DNA from: Nautilus pompilius
Taxonomy: Eukaryota; Mollusca; Cephalopoda; Nautilida; Nautilidae
Direction: 5' to 3'
Assembly (NCBI GenBank): GCA_018389105.1
Contig: JACATO010000921.1
Location: 534,001 to 598,000 of the forward strand
DNA length: 64,000 nucleotides
Numbering within the stretch: position 1 is the first letter of the stretch; the number at the start of each line of letters is the position of its first letter. A model generated the notes under the pieces. It searched no databases and was not told where the DNA came from. It saw only the letters and a program-made list of their open reading frames with translations. Shown piece by piece: positions 1 to 13,500 of the stretch. The position numbers were made by a program, and so were the translations under genes.

Positions 1-398
1 TTCATCGTATCATCACCATTAACCCTTTGTGTTTTTTTTTTATCTCCACGTTCGACACGTAGAGTTCGGGTTGCTTCATGCCGGGAGAGTGCACCGATGC
101 GCCCCAAGTAAATACGATGGGGAGAAGTTAAATTTAATCCGATTTTAATGGTAGCTCTTGGTTTTGCTTCCTAAACTGAAAATAAAATTTAGTTATTTTA
201 AATTTAAAAAGAAAAAAAAAAGTTGAAGTTTATAAGAGAGAGAGAGAGAGAACATTCTGTAGTGTGTGTGTGTGTGTGTAGAAGCAGACTATGGCTAGAG
301 TTGTAAGATATAAATCTCACTCCGTTTCCCCTTCCTGCCCCATCTCGAGAGAATGGGTTTCACCTGTAATAAGGAAAAATTTGTAGGTGTGGACCAGA
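1..398. other. Upstream flank with simple repeats
   Basis: No coding potential is visible. The stretch is AT-rich and holds an (AG)n run at about 234-251 and a (GT)n run at about 261-279. It precedes the CpG-rich start of the topoisomerase gene and may contain distal promoter sequence, but no specific element stands out. Confidence 0.6.
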
Positions 399-558
399 AG
401 AAACCACCCGGAACGACTGTCAAGAGAAACAGATTTCCACGTTCATCCGGGTTCTCGGCGCATGCGCACTGCGCCCAAATCGGGACTCAGTCGCTTTAGC
501 ATTGTCTGCGCCATAGCCAGCAGCTGAGCCGAGCGAGGGGTTTTTTTTTTTGCCAGCG

Positions 559-600
559 ATGGACGATTCGAGGAGCGATCAGGCGTCCAGCGCCGCATCG
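559..600 (+). CDS. TOP1: TOP1 coding exon 1
   Basis: This encodes the first 14 residues, [14 protein letters not shown], and ends in phase 0 at a G|GTTAGT donor. It is short and acidic/serine-rich, like the first exon of vertebrate TOP1, but the sequence is not conserved. The ATG context (GCCAGCGATGG) is good and follows a T-run in the leader. Confidence 0.85.
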
Positions 601-1523
601 GTTAGTAGATTCTGCTGGGGTTCGTTTTCGCCCTGGTGTGGGTGCGGGAAAGAGGCGCCGGGCGAGCCCTGGCGTCCCGAACGCGAGCCTCAAACAAAGG
701 CGACGGGGGGGGGGGGAGAGAAAAAAACGACTAAGTCCAAAATGGCTGCAAAAATTTTCTAAGTCCCGACTTTTTCTCGATCTTGTTGAACGAGCCCGCG
801 GGGGCCCCCCCCCCGTCGTCCGTCCCCCTCCTCCCCCCACAGGGGGGGAGGGGCGGCGGTCCAGCCCTGCTGATTTTAAACTGGCTCCTTTGCTTTATTT
901 TTTTCCAGGGTTTATCCAGTCCGTTGTCGATCCCAGCTGGTGAGTAGAGAGCACTGTTCGTTCTTCTTCTGCTCCGCTGTAGTAATATCCCCCCCTCTCT
1001 CTCTCTGTGTGCGTGTGCGCGATCCTGTCGGCTACCTGGGGCTGGAGGGAGGAGGAGTTCAACGGGGGACGGGATGTGGACACCGGGCGGACGCGATCGG
1101 GGAGCGGAAGCAAGGTTTAGGGGTGGTGGTGCTAAAGACACGAGGGCTGAAGTAGACGGAATGTCCTCGGCGGCGGCGGTGGAATACGCTGTTTGTTTGT
1201 TTCTAAACCCTCCTCCTCCTCCTCCCTCCTGCTTCTGTTAATCTGATCCCCTCCGGTCCCGCGGCTGTTGGCCATGCGAACCCCGTCCATGTACGTCGTC
1301 GGTTGCTCCACGTTCCTGCCCTCCGCGCCCCACGTAATCAGGTAGGCAGGGTGGGCGCATCGTCTCGATAACTGCGAGAAGAATCTCAGTATTTAAGGCC
1401 TGACCTCGGCTGGAAACGTAAAAATAAAAGGAGGAGGAGGAGGCAGCTATGGAGGTGGAAAGCCCGGTGAGGAAATCATACCGTTGGGGTTTTTTCCCCA
1501 GTTCGCCGAGGAAGTTTTGTCTG

Positions 1524-1555
<32 letters not shown>

Positions 1556-4500
1556 TACTCGTCGCGACGACGACGACGACGAGTTCCTCCTCTATCGATC
1601 AACGCACGGAAACGTGTTAAATGGTTGAGGCTGAATCAGTTTAATTTAAGATAAGGGTGAATGTTAGATGATAGTTTGCCGTTGAAATTAAATTTAGAAA
1701 AATTAGAGAATTTTCAAAATTTAAAAAAAAAAAAAAAATTCAAAAATCTCTTTAAAAATTAAATGTCCCTGCCCCTACACCTTCAGCTGTTGTCCGTGTG
1801 TCAGATTATCAGATTGTCAGTAGTTCCCCTGTGTAATACAATTTTTTTGATATTTTTGCATAAATCTGCTTAAAGTGATTATATAGGTGGTACAGTTTTT
1901 AGTTAATCTGTTTGTGTATTAAGTGATGTGTTGAACATGTATGATGTATATGTGTAAAATTTATGATAGGTTATATGATTTGGTTTATACATACTCTTCA
2001 AAATGATTAATTATTGTAATTTTACTGTTGGATAATCAGATGGATAAAAAAAATGGCTGATAATGATTTTAAAATTTATTTAGCACTGGTGGGGGGGGGC
2101 AGAGAGTTAACTATTGTCATAGAACTCAGAAATTATTTATTTTTTGCATTAATGGTTTTTATTTTAGCTTAGAGATGCTTTTCGCCAAAAGCTAGTTTGC
2201 TTGGAGTACGGAACATGACCAAGCAACGCCGGGATTATAGCTGATTGTCGTGGTCTACCACTCAGATTGTAAAACGGCCGGAAATGTCCTACCTTTTCAG
2301 TAAACATCTCACCAATAACGGCAGCAATCTGTTCCCATCTTAAAATATTGCAAGAAAAAGATTTTATGGCGATGTTATCTTCTTTTTTTTTTTTTATAAT
2401 TTTGATAAAAGATTTCACAATGATAATATACACTAACTGGCCACTTTATTCAGTAAAGTGTGACCAATAGTCCGCTTGGGTTTGGTCAGATCCAAAATTC
2501 TGATTTTTTTTCATGAGGAGAACGCTATCACCAACACGTGTAAGCAGAGAGAGAACGGTACCTAAGACACCAAAACTGAGTAAATTGCACTGTATGAATA
2601 CAACTATTGCTCGCAAATTGATTTTGAGATGGATTGATGGTCGCACTTTACTGTAAGGACTCATACCTAATAACAGTTTTGACCACCTTTTACTTGAATA
2701 ACAGCCATGATATGACATGGTATAAAATCCACAAACTGCTGGAAGTTGTTCTGAGTGATACAGTCGATTCCTAAAAATCTGAACCCCTTGGACCAACCAT
2801 TGCTCAGATTCCTAAATTTCACAAAGTCTGAGCAGTATAGAACACCCATAGGATATAGTTTTTAAAAGCCATTTGTAGGTAAAAATATAACGAATCATCA
2901 ATAATGCAAGGATGTATGAAAAATATTTTAAAAATTGTAGTACTGAATGTTTCGTTATTAGGTAAAAGAAGCTATAGGTAAGTGTTGCCACTACGCAAGT
3001 ATTGACGACCTTGACTTGCTATCACGCCACACCACACCACACCACACCACATAACATGCACGCAGCCTTTCTCCATGCACAGACAAACAACTATGCATGC
3101 AGCTGCTCTCCACACATAGACAACCAAGAAAAGTGTTGTTTGTGTGAATTCATAAATAAAATATATGTGAATACAAATATACATATATTTATACATGAAT
3201 AAAAATAATATTTGCTGTGCTTATCAAAGACGCAGGTTGATGACTATGAAGTTGAAGTGCTGAGCCTGGCAGCTGGTGAGGGTGAGGCAGACCTTTCTGA
3301 TCTTCGTAATATTTCTGCTTTTTGTACGTGTTTCCTCTTCACACTTACACGCATTATCACTATCACTTGGTCCTTCTTTATTTGGAATCTATTTTCAGGG
3401 TAGAATAATAGAAGTTTAAAATGCCATGGGAGGGGGTTACAGAGTACGACAGTGGCTGTGAGACAATGACTGCATGGGTGGCAGGGCAGTATGCAGAATG
3501 AAGAGCAGCCAAATCTGCAGACTCCACTCAAATTTTGGTGGCCACTTTATATCTGACCAAACAGCAGATTTAGGAGTTTACCGCACTTCTCTATTCAGTC
3601 GTTAATATTGTATGCCATACATGGAGCAGGGTTGGCAGAAGATTGTGATGGTTAATACATCTTTTAAGTTTATCTCACAGATGCTTTTTTTTTTTTTTTT
3701 TGGATTGGAATCTGGGGATTGTACTGGCCATGGGAAATATCTGAAGTCATCTTCACTTTCCTCAAAACAGTGAATGCACGACATGGGCGCAGTGGTTGGG
3801 AGCATTGTTGTCTTGGTGGTAGTTACCCTTACTGGTACACACGAAGCATCACTGGATGCGCTCAATTAAAAAATAATGCCGAAGTAAGCTTTTGCATTCA
3901 TTCTGCTTTCTAAAGGGACCAGGAGGGCACAGGGTATGCCAGCAAAACACGCCTCAAACCACAACTCCACTACCGGGGGCCCTGGACAGTTAGTTGCTCA
4001 CAAGTGTGGCCTTCTCCAAGTCTGTTTTCTGTCTGTGCAAAAAGATGGAGAGGCTGACTTGTTGGATTACACCACTTTTCATCAGTCCATGCCAGTCCAG
4101 CATCTGCACTCCCAGCACCACTTGAGGTGACTTCCCTGTTGATTAACTGTGGTCAGTGGTTTACGTAGTGGCCTTACCACTTCTGTGGTCCATTTGTCAC
4201 AACCTGCCTTGCAAGGTGCAGCCGAGACGGGTTTGGACTGCCCCACGTTGACCGTATATGTCGGCTGGTCCACTGTTTGACGGCAGTAGCACTTCGTTAT
4301 CCCGTCTAACGACCTCTCATCTCTGTCGTCGTGTGTTTGTGGTCACAGTTCCTTCTTGCAGCAGGCGTTTTCTCCACTTATCATTATTGTTGATAAACTC
4401 GGATGATCATTGTGTTCGAGTGGCCTGCCAATCAAAACTGTCTTGAATGTGCGCCCAGGATTATGCTTTTTTCAAATGGTGGAAAGTTTTTTTGCCTTTT

Positions 4501-7500
4501 CCCTTATATTTGTTAGAATGACTGCAAATGTGCTTGTCCAAGACATTGCTGCAGTGATCACCCTGTCACATGTGGTTAATCTGATTTGCATCTGTAGCTC
4601 AGGTCAGGCCCATGTCTGAAAGGGTACGATAAAGTAACCAGACAGTGTACAATATTATTTTGATTCTTTTTTTTAAACAGGATTCAATTTTTTAAGAAGA
4701 TCATTCATTTTAATTCTCTAAGCATTATGCTCAAGATGGAGGAACATATCCATTATTATAAAGTATATTATCGAAAACCTGGCATCCTTAGTACCGAGCA
4801 AATAACGGATTTGTGCTTTTGTTCAGCCTTTGGAACACTATGGTCGAATGCTATCCATTGCAAGTTTTAAATGTTATTTATTTTTAATATATGTAAATAT
4901 CTTGTGTATAAAACTTAACAAACATTTACTGAACGTTTTGTCTAGTACTTACCCAAAATTATTGTTTTGCTTCCAAAGTACAGTGTACATAGACTTGAGG
5001 GGACACGTTACATAGAAGATGAAGTGCTGGAGATGGTGTCAGGCACAGCTGAAGTTGAGGCAAGATGCATATATTTCATTTCAGTCATAGTAGGAGTTGG
5101 TGTTGCTATGCATGGATGGTCATCAAACGCTCTGGTCCAGTAATGTTTTGTTATGGTTTTGGATTGGGTTTAGGAGTTGGTGTTGCATTTTGTGATCTTT
5201 AGAACACTGAAACCATGCTAAACAGTTTTTGAAGAGAAATTTATTTTAAGAGGCTTGGTTTGTCTTTAACTATTTTCTCTTGCATACAGCATACACACAT
5301 TTCTTGCAGGGCGATAAAACTTCTGCTCCTTGAGCCTTAGAGTTTTATCTAACACTGCTATTGCGCAATTAGAGCTTATCTTTGGTTCTTCACTCTTACT
5401 GTCATCTTACCTTTTCTGTTGGGCATGTAACCATGTTGACAATCTCATCATCTGTCATCTGGGCGGCTACAGGTGTAACTTTGTCAGCATTCATTCCACT
5501 ACATCCTTTTTTTTCCATTCAGGTTCTTGGTAACCTCACTGTTTATACCCTTCACGTACCATAACAATTCTGGTGCTTTATTCATTCATCTCATTTGATG
5601 CTCTAAAGCTTTCAGAATAATCAGCATCCTTAAGGTCATTGAACCTCGAACTTGGCCACAACTTACGACATGCATTTTTAAGTGTTGACCATGCCACAGA
5701 CTCCCTAGCCCTTGCAAGTAAACATATGCAATTTTGATCTTGAACTCTCTTGCGTCAAGCACATAAGACGAGTCTGAGTTCACCACACTTTGCATTAATT
5801 CACTCCTGTTGTTGCACTTACTATGAATTATTCTCCAGTTCATGGGCCGGCTAAGTGTAGTGCATTCGGGAGGGGGAAGAAATGTTGCAAAAACAATTCC
5901 AGACACCAACACTTGAACAACAGGATGTGCTGACTGGGTGAATGCTATGATGCTTCTTAAATGTACTTAATCACCCACTTGTAGAAGCTTAGCAATTTGT
6001 AATTCCTTACTAAATTGTTTGGCCTTTTGACACAGGTATTCCTCTACTATGCCATTGTTTAAACTGCTTGTGCACAAGTTTATCATGTTTGGCTATCTTC
6101 ACACATTGATTTTCTCTTTGCAGTTTCCTTACTACTTTCACTGTACAATTTTAGCGGTTTTTCTTGCTGCTGCTTTATGTCATGTATTGTTGAGGTACCA
6201 ACACAAAGACTCGGGTGACGCACAAGGTACCCTCATCTGATTGTTCTAATGTTTCCACTTTCTCAATTATGGTAACTGCCGTATGCTTCCTCTTTGCCAC
6301 GCTAGACACAGCACTATCAATCATAGGCTTGTTTGGTGTCATCATAACGAGTGGAATTTATGGAAAAAGATCACAGAATTAACCAAGAAAAGCACACAGC
6401 CTTACCGCTTACATGTTCAGACAAGAACGGGGACTACACAGCAGCCGCTTTTAGAAAATCGTGGTGATGTTGGGAATCTTGAATTCGCCAGGTTTTGGAT
6501 TTTTTGGTACATTCCAGTTTCTGGGTTGCCGGAATTTCGATGTTATCTCGTATCATCTCTCTCTTTTGGAGCAAGTGCAGAATTGAAAGAAAACAAACCC
6601 AGTTACACTGAGCACTGGTAATACAGGCAAAGATGGGAGTTCAAACATTACCGAACATCGTTGACAACCAGTGCTTTGTTAGATATCCAAATCTCTTGTT
6701 GCGCGATGCCTGATATGCCTGCCCATTTCACATCAGTTCTACTTTATGAAGAACCATCTACAGTAGTATCTGACAGGGTTGGGGATGGCTTGATTATATT
6801 CCTAATAGAAAAGGGAAAAGAACATAAATTCATTATTGTGAGGGAATATTTGTTCGTACTGTTTGTTTCAAAGTAGGCTGTGTTTTAATCACAAGTGGTT
6901 TGGGTAAGTGTCGGGATTTATTGCTTAAGTTAAATCACGGGAGATTTGATTATCCAGAATGTTGTTGTTTTGTTTTTTTTTTTGACTTGTGGGTATTTGA
7001 ACTTGAGCGCTTGACTAAAGGAGTCCAGTAGTCTGTGCGCAGAGTGGTCCATACTTACTGTATAAACCACAAGTTATACTTTAATTTTGGTAGGCCATAA
7101 CTCTCAATGTTTAGTAGGTTTCCAGCTCAGGGATGGGCGGGAGATCACAACCTCCCAGACATGAAATAGGGGGAACCCATCAGTAAAGAAGGGTCAGTGT
7201 CAAATAGTTAAACACAAAAGATAGCGAATGCATAGTTCTAAATGTATGATTAAAAAGCGCATCAATTTTACATTTTTTTAAATTTTTTTTTACATATAAT
7301 TAAACATTTCTAAGCGTTTGTGTTATTTTCACTCGTTTATCTGAAATGTTTTTTTGTTTGGTGTTTCTCTGCTCGATTAGTCTAATTCAGCAGAACTGCC
7401 ATTGTTGAGTGCGATGCTCAGCTTGTTGAGCATATCCAACCTCAATCTTCAGTTTGAAGTGGTATTATACAAGTGCAAGCAGATTTGTAAACTCATCTGT

Positions 7501-10500
7501 ATGATACTTGTTTAATTTCAATAAAACACACACAGCTTAGGTACTTTAATTGTACCACACGATGTTTCAGAAGGTGTTACTCAGTGTAAACCAGAACCAC
7601 AGATTTTCGATATAGGCTTTGCAAAAGAGGCTGATATCTTCCTTTCTATGTCCAAACAACTTATCTTTTGCTACAAATGAAATAGCATGCAAAACCCAGA
7701 ATAATTAAAGCATAAATTCTAGAAGTGTCTTCAACTGGAAACCTTTGACTGGTCTCAGATATTATTCTCCTGGTGAGCCTTTACGTGTATTCTGATGTCC
7801 AAACAACTTATCTTTTGCTACAAATGAAATAGCATGCAAAACCCAGAATAATTAAAGCATAAATTCTAGAAGTGTCTTCAACTGGAAACCTTTGATTGGT
7901 CTCAGATATTATTCTTCTGGTGAGCCTTTACGTGTATTCTGCAAACGTGAGATTTGCTTTCATTCACAGAAATACTATGGGCTTTATGTTTCAGCTTCTT
8001 GTTCCCTTTGCAGCACTCTCCCTCAGCTTTTTTCTTGCTCAACGAAAGGTACCAGGGATGACCAAGTATAGAAGCTTGGTAGAAGGTTAACCATCTTACT
8101 CCGTGAACTTTTTGTGCATTATTTTGGAGTCTTGCATTTATGCACTGTTTTTTTCCCCCAGTCATTCTCTATCTGATCCACAGATCATTACTTATATCAA
8201 TAACCTCTTTGGCCTAAGATTTTAAAAATCCATACACAGTTTTCAGCATCTATCATTGTCTTGTGGGGGAGGTAAGTCCACCTCCAGGCATCATTTGGGC
8301 ATAGATATCATTACTCCTCTTGTATGTCAATGAATAAATGTTACTGCTACTCACTTTCAATTTGAGATTTTTTTTTTTTTTCCAGTCCTAGTAGCAGATG
8401 AATCTCAAAACTCTTCTGTATATTGTTCAGACATGTAGGGTGCATTTCCCTGGAATACAAGTTTTCAGTATCCATACATTCTTGGAACTTACCATTCTAA
8501 TGCACACGCACTCTCACAACTCATAGGAGATGTTTAGCCAATTTTTTTCTGATAACACCTTTCCATTTTGTTTCCTAAAATTTGATTATTGTCTATCATC
8601 AGACAAAGGATTTATATACATGATCCAAAAAATATCTGATGAGACACACACACACACACAAGGGTTGATTTTTGCTTGAGTATTTCTTTCCTTAGAAAAA
8701 AACTGATGCTCTCTCCTTTTATAAGCTTTATCCACTTAAAAGCTTCTCCTTAACCATACCCAGATAACTCACTTGGTCACCAAGGGAAACGCCTTCACTT
8801 CTGATGTCTTCATCCTCAAAGTCAGAACTGGGATCTGCAAAGTGAGCAAGCATATGCTTTATTATTTCTTTTTCCTTAACTTAAGCTGCTGTGTTTATTA
8901 TAAGCTATCTTTCTAGAAATCTGTGTTTGTTCAGCACATCAGTAATCCCGGCTAATAAACCAGAAATTCCTGTCATGCCATCACAATTAGTCTTGAAAAG
9001 AACCATTCTTGTGGTGCCGGAATGTTGGGGGTGATCTTATTTGTCAGGGCTGCATGCCAACCGATAGTGAACATGTGACCCGTTAGTTGCTATGGGTGGT
9101 GGATGGCTCGGTGTATATTGTGCTGACTGCTGTGGCTAAGGATTACCCGTGTTCCATCTCTGTTGAGGACCATGGCATAGTTTCTTCTTCTGTACCAGTC
9201 CATCATCATGGGTTTTCTGCAGGAACTCTGTTTTCCTTTCACCAAAATAGTAGGGTCTTTCATTGGGTCAGTCAAAGTCTGAGTGCAGAGGGCACATTTG
9301 TATTGGCCATTGTTTTCTAACCTTTCTTTGCTTGAGTAGTTCTGGGTTCTAGGCTATGTTAGCAGTTAAGTGCAATGAGGGATAAAATGACAACAACAAC
9401 AATAACTGTTGTTTGTTAAGTTGTCATTGTTTTTTTTTTTTTCTTTTCCAAATTGCATGCAATATATATCAGTTGCCTTGATGGGTTGGTAGATTAATTA
9501 TCAGCCATTAAAATTTAAAGCAGTGTTGATGATTTTCTCGGTGGTGGAACTGTTGCCATTATTGAAAATGATTTCTGGTTGAATATTTGATAACCTTTAT
9601 TATTTGGGGAAAATGTGTCAGGTGCTCTACAATGGACCTTCAAATGAAACCAGGATGTAAAAGCATTTATGCAATGGCATCCAGCACACAACCTCTCTCT
9701 CTAGGTTTCATTTAAAAAGCTATGCCTAGGAAATATTGTCAGTACATCTTAAAACTCTTTAACATAAATGTAGACTTTTCCCTCTACACAGATTAAAGTG
9801 TTTGTGTCGGAAGATGACGCTGTCAGCGCCGCCTGCTCTATCTTCAAAAGCTGAACATAGTAAAGGATCCCTCAACCGTAAAAGAGAAAATGGTCCCAAA
9901 AGCGGCTTAGTTGATGTTGATGGGGCTAAGGGATCGATTTGTTGATTATTTTTTTTTAAAAGAGAAGCCAAAACCTGGTTAAACGAATGTGCTCTCTTTA
10001 CACAACAATGAGTGATTGCTGAATTGATGTTTGAACCATGGTTAGAGATCAGAAAGAGGCTAATCAAACCAAGAACAGAAACTTCAGGGCAGTCTCAGAG
10101 TTACCTATTTTGGAGAAGCATGTTGAATTAAGAAGAAAATGCAAAATTTGGTTTTTAGATTAGAACTTAATTTTCTTGTATTGTTGAGTGTCAACATTTG
10201 CCATCTTTTCTTTTCCCCTGATCTGCATTGAGGAGAAAGGGGAGATGCATTGACAGAAATATGTAGATTGAGGGGATATCAGGGTTGTTGAATTCTCAGA
10301 ATGTTGTGCAATCACAGCATGGCTCAAACAATGGGCTATGTGGAGGAAATTTTATATAGAGGAATATGCTTCATTCATTTTCTTTTAATTGCCGATAATA
10401 CCCCTTCCCTGTGCCTCCCTTTTATTGAGTCTTTGCATAACCCCTTGTGCCAAATACCTAGAGCTTCATTATCTAAAAACTCCTTAGAAATTAGATATAT

Positions 10501-13500
10501 ACTTAATTGGTTAAGTGAAGCTAACTCTCTTGCTGCCTAAAAAGATTATTTACAATTAGGGAAAGTCATTTATCTTCTCTCAGGGAGTTTCCTTTTGTGT
10601 AAGGGTTGGTGGTGTTTAGCTTTCAAAATGTAATAAGTAGTACACCAGACACCATTGCTGGCATGCTTGGAAAGTTGATAAAAGTGCAATCGAAAGATGG
10701 TTTTTGTTTAAATTTTTATCTCGTATTTTTTTTTTGAAAAAATAAACACGTGATTAATTGGTAGTAGTGTAGTCTATTAATAGAACCCGACAGAACATTC
10801 TGTTTATTGATTATGCATTTTTGCCTGTGTTTTGCGATGATACAGTAGTCTTAATGTCTGTGGGTATTTCAGCGTGGGTCCTGTTTACAGTAGTTGGAGA
10901 TTAACTAGGAGCTGGTAGCTGACAACATTTGAGTTGTAACAGCACCTGGTCTGTGGCGTTTACACTAGTTGTAACAGACAGACCAGGAAGCCATTGTTTT
11001 CACCTATTTTTTCCCTCAGGTACGTAAACAAAAAAATTTCACCTGTCCACAAACTTGGAGACCTGTCTTGAATAGAATCTTGTGGAAATTTTACGGATGC
11101 AGTGCATATACGCAAAACGAACTAGTTTTGCATGCGAAGTGCAGTACATTGAGACAGTGTGGGCTAAAGTGCGGTTCCCCTCTTTTGTCTCATTGCATCG
11201 CTGCTGGTCATCTTGTTCATGTCTTGCCACCGTAACTTAGTGTTTTCCATACGCTTCCAACCCTTCAGCTTGCCTGGTAAGCATAAAAGCAATTTGAAGA
11301 ACATTTGTGCATCAAAGAAGCATTGCACAACTATGTTTAATTGATATTGTGAAACGCTATGATGTAAGAGTAGGAACTTATGTGTGTAGGTGCTTTGGAG
11401 TTACGTAAAGGACTTTGGAACCAATTAATTGTGTATGCCAGGGAGCTAGTATTATGAACCAAGTGCCAATTTAAAGTTTAGAAGGAAAATTAGTTTTGCA
11501 GAAAGTATAGGGTTGGCTCAGGCATTTCTCAATTAACAACTGAACCTATGTTCTGAAATCTTTTTGTGTTCTTGTTGTCAGGACTTAGTTTTAGAAAGCT
11601 TCTAGAAACACAGGTGGGTTTGTTAGTTTTGTAACTACTAGTAAGTTGATGTCAAGAGTTAACCATCTACTCTCTGTAAATAACACCATGAATGACTTTC
11701 CATTCTTATCTTGAAAACTGGTTCCGTTAGTCCAATATTACATTCCAGTCTTATTTCAGTTCTTGTTGCTAATTAAATGGTTAATGGTGGCCATATTTCA
11801 TCCAAAAATAAAGAATAAAGCACGTTATTATTGTAATTGTCATTTTGAAGTCCAGAATTATGTGAATATTTGAACAGGTGAATAACTTTAAGACAATAGG
11901 TATTTACTAAGGAGATGTGCTGCCAAAAATTTAATTCTCACCTATGTGCACATACTGAAAGTCATGAAAGTACTCCTGCCTGCAGTTCATAGCTTGTTAT
12001 ACGCCCTTTTTACCTGGAGAATTTGGGAAATCGATATACTACTGAAGTAGTTTATTCAGGATCCCAGCAAATTTGTCTTAATGAATTCTGAAAGAATATA
12101 TTTTCTGTTAATACAAAAAAATCCCTTACATTACAACTTAGTGGGGCTTTAAGATCGAACCATACAGAAAAAAGTGTGCGGAAAGTTAGGGAGAGGTCTT
12201 GATGTTTTTAATCTAGATTAATCAAAAAATCGTTGACATTTGGGCAATGTAAAATATAGCAATACTTAATAGTAGGTTAGATTGTTGTAGCTCGCTCCTG
12301 TTTCAACAAATCTCTATACAACAACATTAGTCCGAGCTTTCAGGTTTACTCCAGCAGCCATACTGTAGTCTTCAATAATTTATCAAGTGTAAAAGGACAT
12401 TTTTATGTCACATTTGGAATTAGCAATAGAAAAAATGCTTGAGTATATATTTTCCAGCAGCCCACATACTAGATGCTTTGTAAGTCATTTGGATTTATGA
12501 AATATGTAATGGATGGCATGGTAGTCCAGGGCTCTGGTTCAATTCTTGTAAAGAACCAACTCAGTTTAACCTACCTCCCTGACATAGTTTCTTTTCACTC
12601 TTCATCAGCCGGTCGTTTATAGTTCCTTTGGGCACAGGTTTCCTCCCACACCAAAAAAAAAAATTAAGAATTCTTAGGGCTTCCCTGTCAGAAGCACAGT
12701 GCCCCCATATGGTGCAGAATTTGGTAATGCTTTCCAGTGGACAACTGCGGCACTGTGCTCCCTTACTAGGGTTGTCTCCCTGGAAGGCTTCAGTGCGCGG
12801 AAGGAAAAAATGGGATATATCATTGGTAAGTCCATAATTATGGTTGACATATATATATATATTTTTATTATTATTGCTATTATATGCTACTTGAAATTTG
12901 TTGTGCTGAGATGTAAAATAACTTCGTTTTAAAAAAACATATTGTTGTAAGATTTTGAGAATCTTCCATTCTTAAAAATTTTTTTTTTTATTGCTATTGC
13001 TGCTTTTAATAATTGTTTTTAGTTTTTCAGGCTCCAGCTGTATTGAAGTAGGTATGTCCGGTATCAGTGCCACTGCTTTTTTTCTTATCATCTTTTAAAT
13101 TTCTTCACAGACCATTTTCTGAGGCTGAATGATCACGTGGAAGCAATGCCAATGAACAGTATCAACCATGCCGCTGGTTCCAAGAGCATGGGATGCATAC
13201 CAAAAACCAACAACCATATAAAAACAAATGACAGTCATAGCTTGATAAAGCCAAGGAAAGAACATCACAAGTCTCAGAGCAAAGACCATAATTCCGTGTC
13301 ATCGAAGCCGAAGGACCGCAATCATTCCGCGAGCTCTTCATCCCACAAACACACAAGCTCAGGCGACAGACGACACCATGGCGAGCACTCAAAGGACAAG
13401 CATCATTCGTCATTGTCGTCGGGTGATAAGCACAAGGAGAGGCATCGACAGGAGAGTTCATCAAAACACCACAAGAGCACGCTTGAGTTGCTGGGCTCAA

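Larger units (their letters stand above)
399..1360 (+). promoter_or_regulatory. TOP1: CpG-rich promoter region of TOP1 with NRF-1-type palindrome
   Basis: Base composition changes sharply here from AT-rich flank to CpG-rich DNA covering exon 1, micro-exon 2 and the start of intron 2. The palindrome GCGCATGCGC at 458-467 is a perfect NRF-1-type site about 90 bp before the start codon. An ETS-like CCGGAA lies at 408-413, and a YY1-like AAAATGGCTG at 739-748 inside intron 1. No TATA box is evident. This is the usual architecture of a constitutive housekeeping promoter. The transcription start is not visible; I infer it lies between about 470 and 545. A run of T (541-551) ends just before the start codon. 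Confidence 0.7.

Noticed and set aside
496-1141. Open frames on both strands around the CpG island
   Set aside because: Pro/Arg/Gly-rich chance frames in GC-rich DNA with no known domain; they conflict with exon 1 and the micro-exon.
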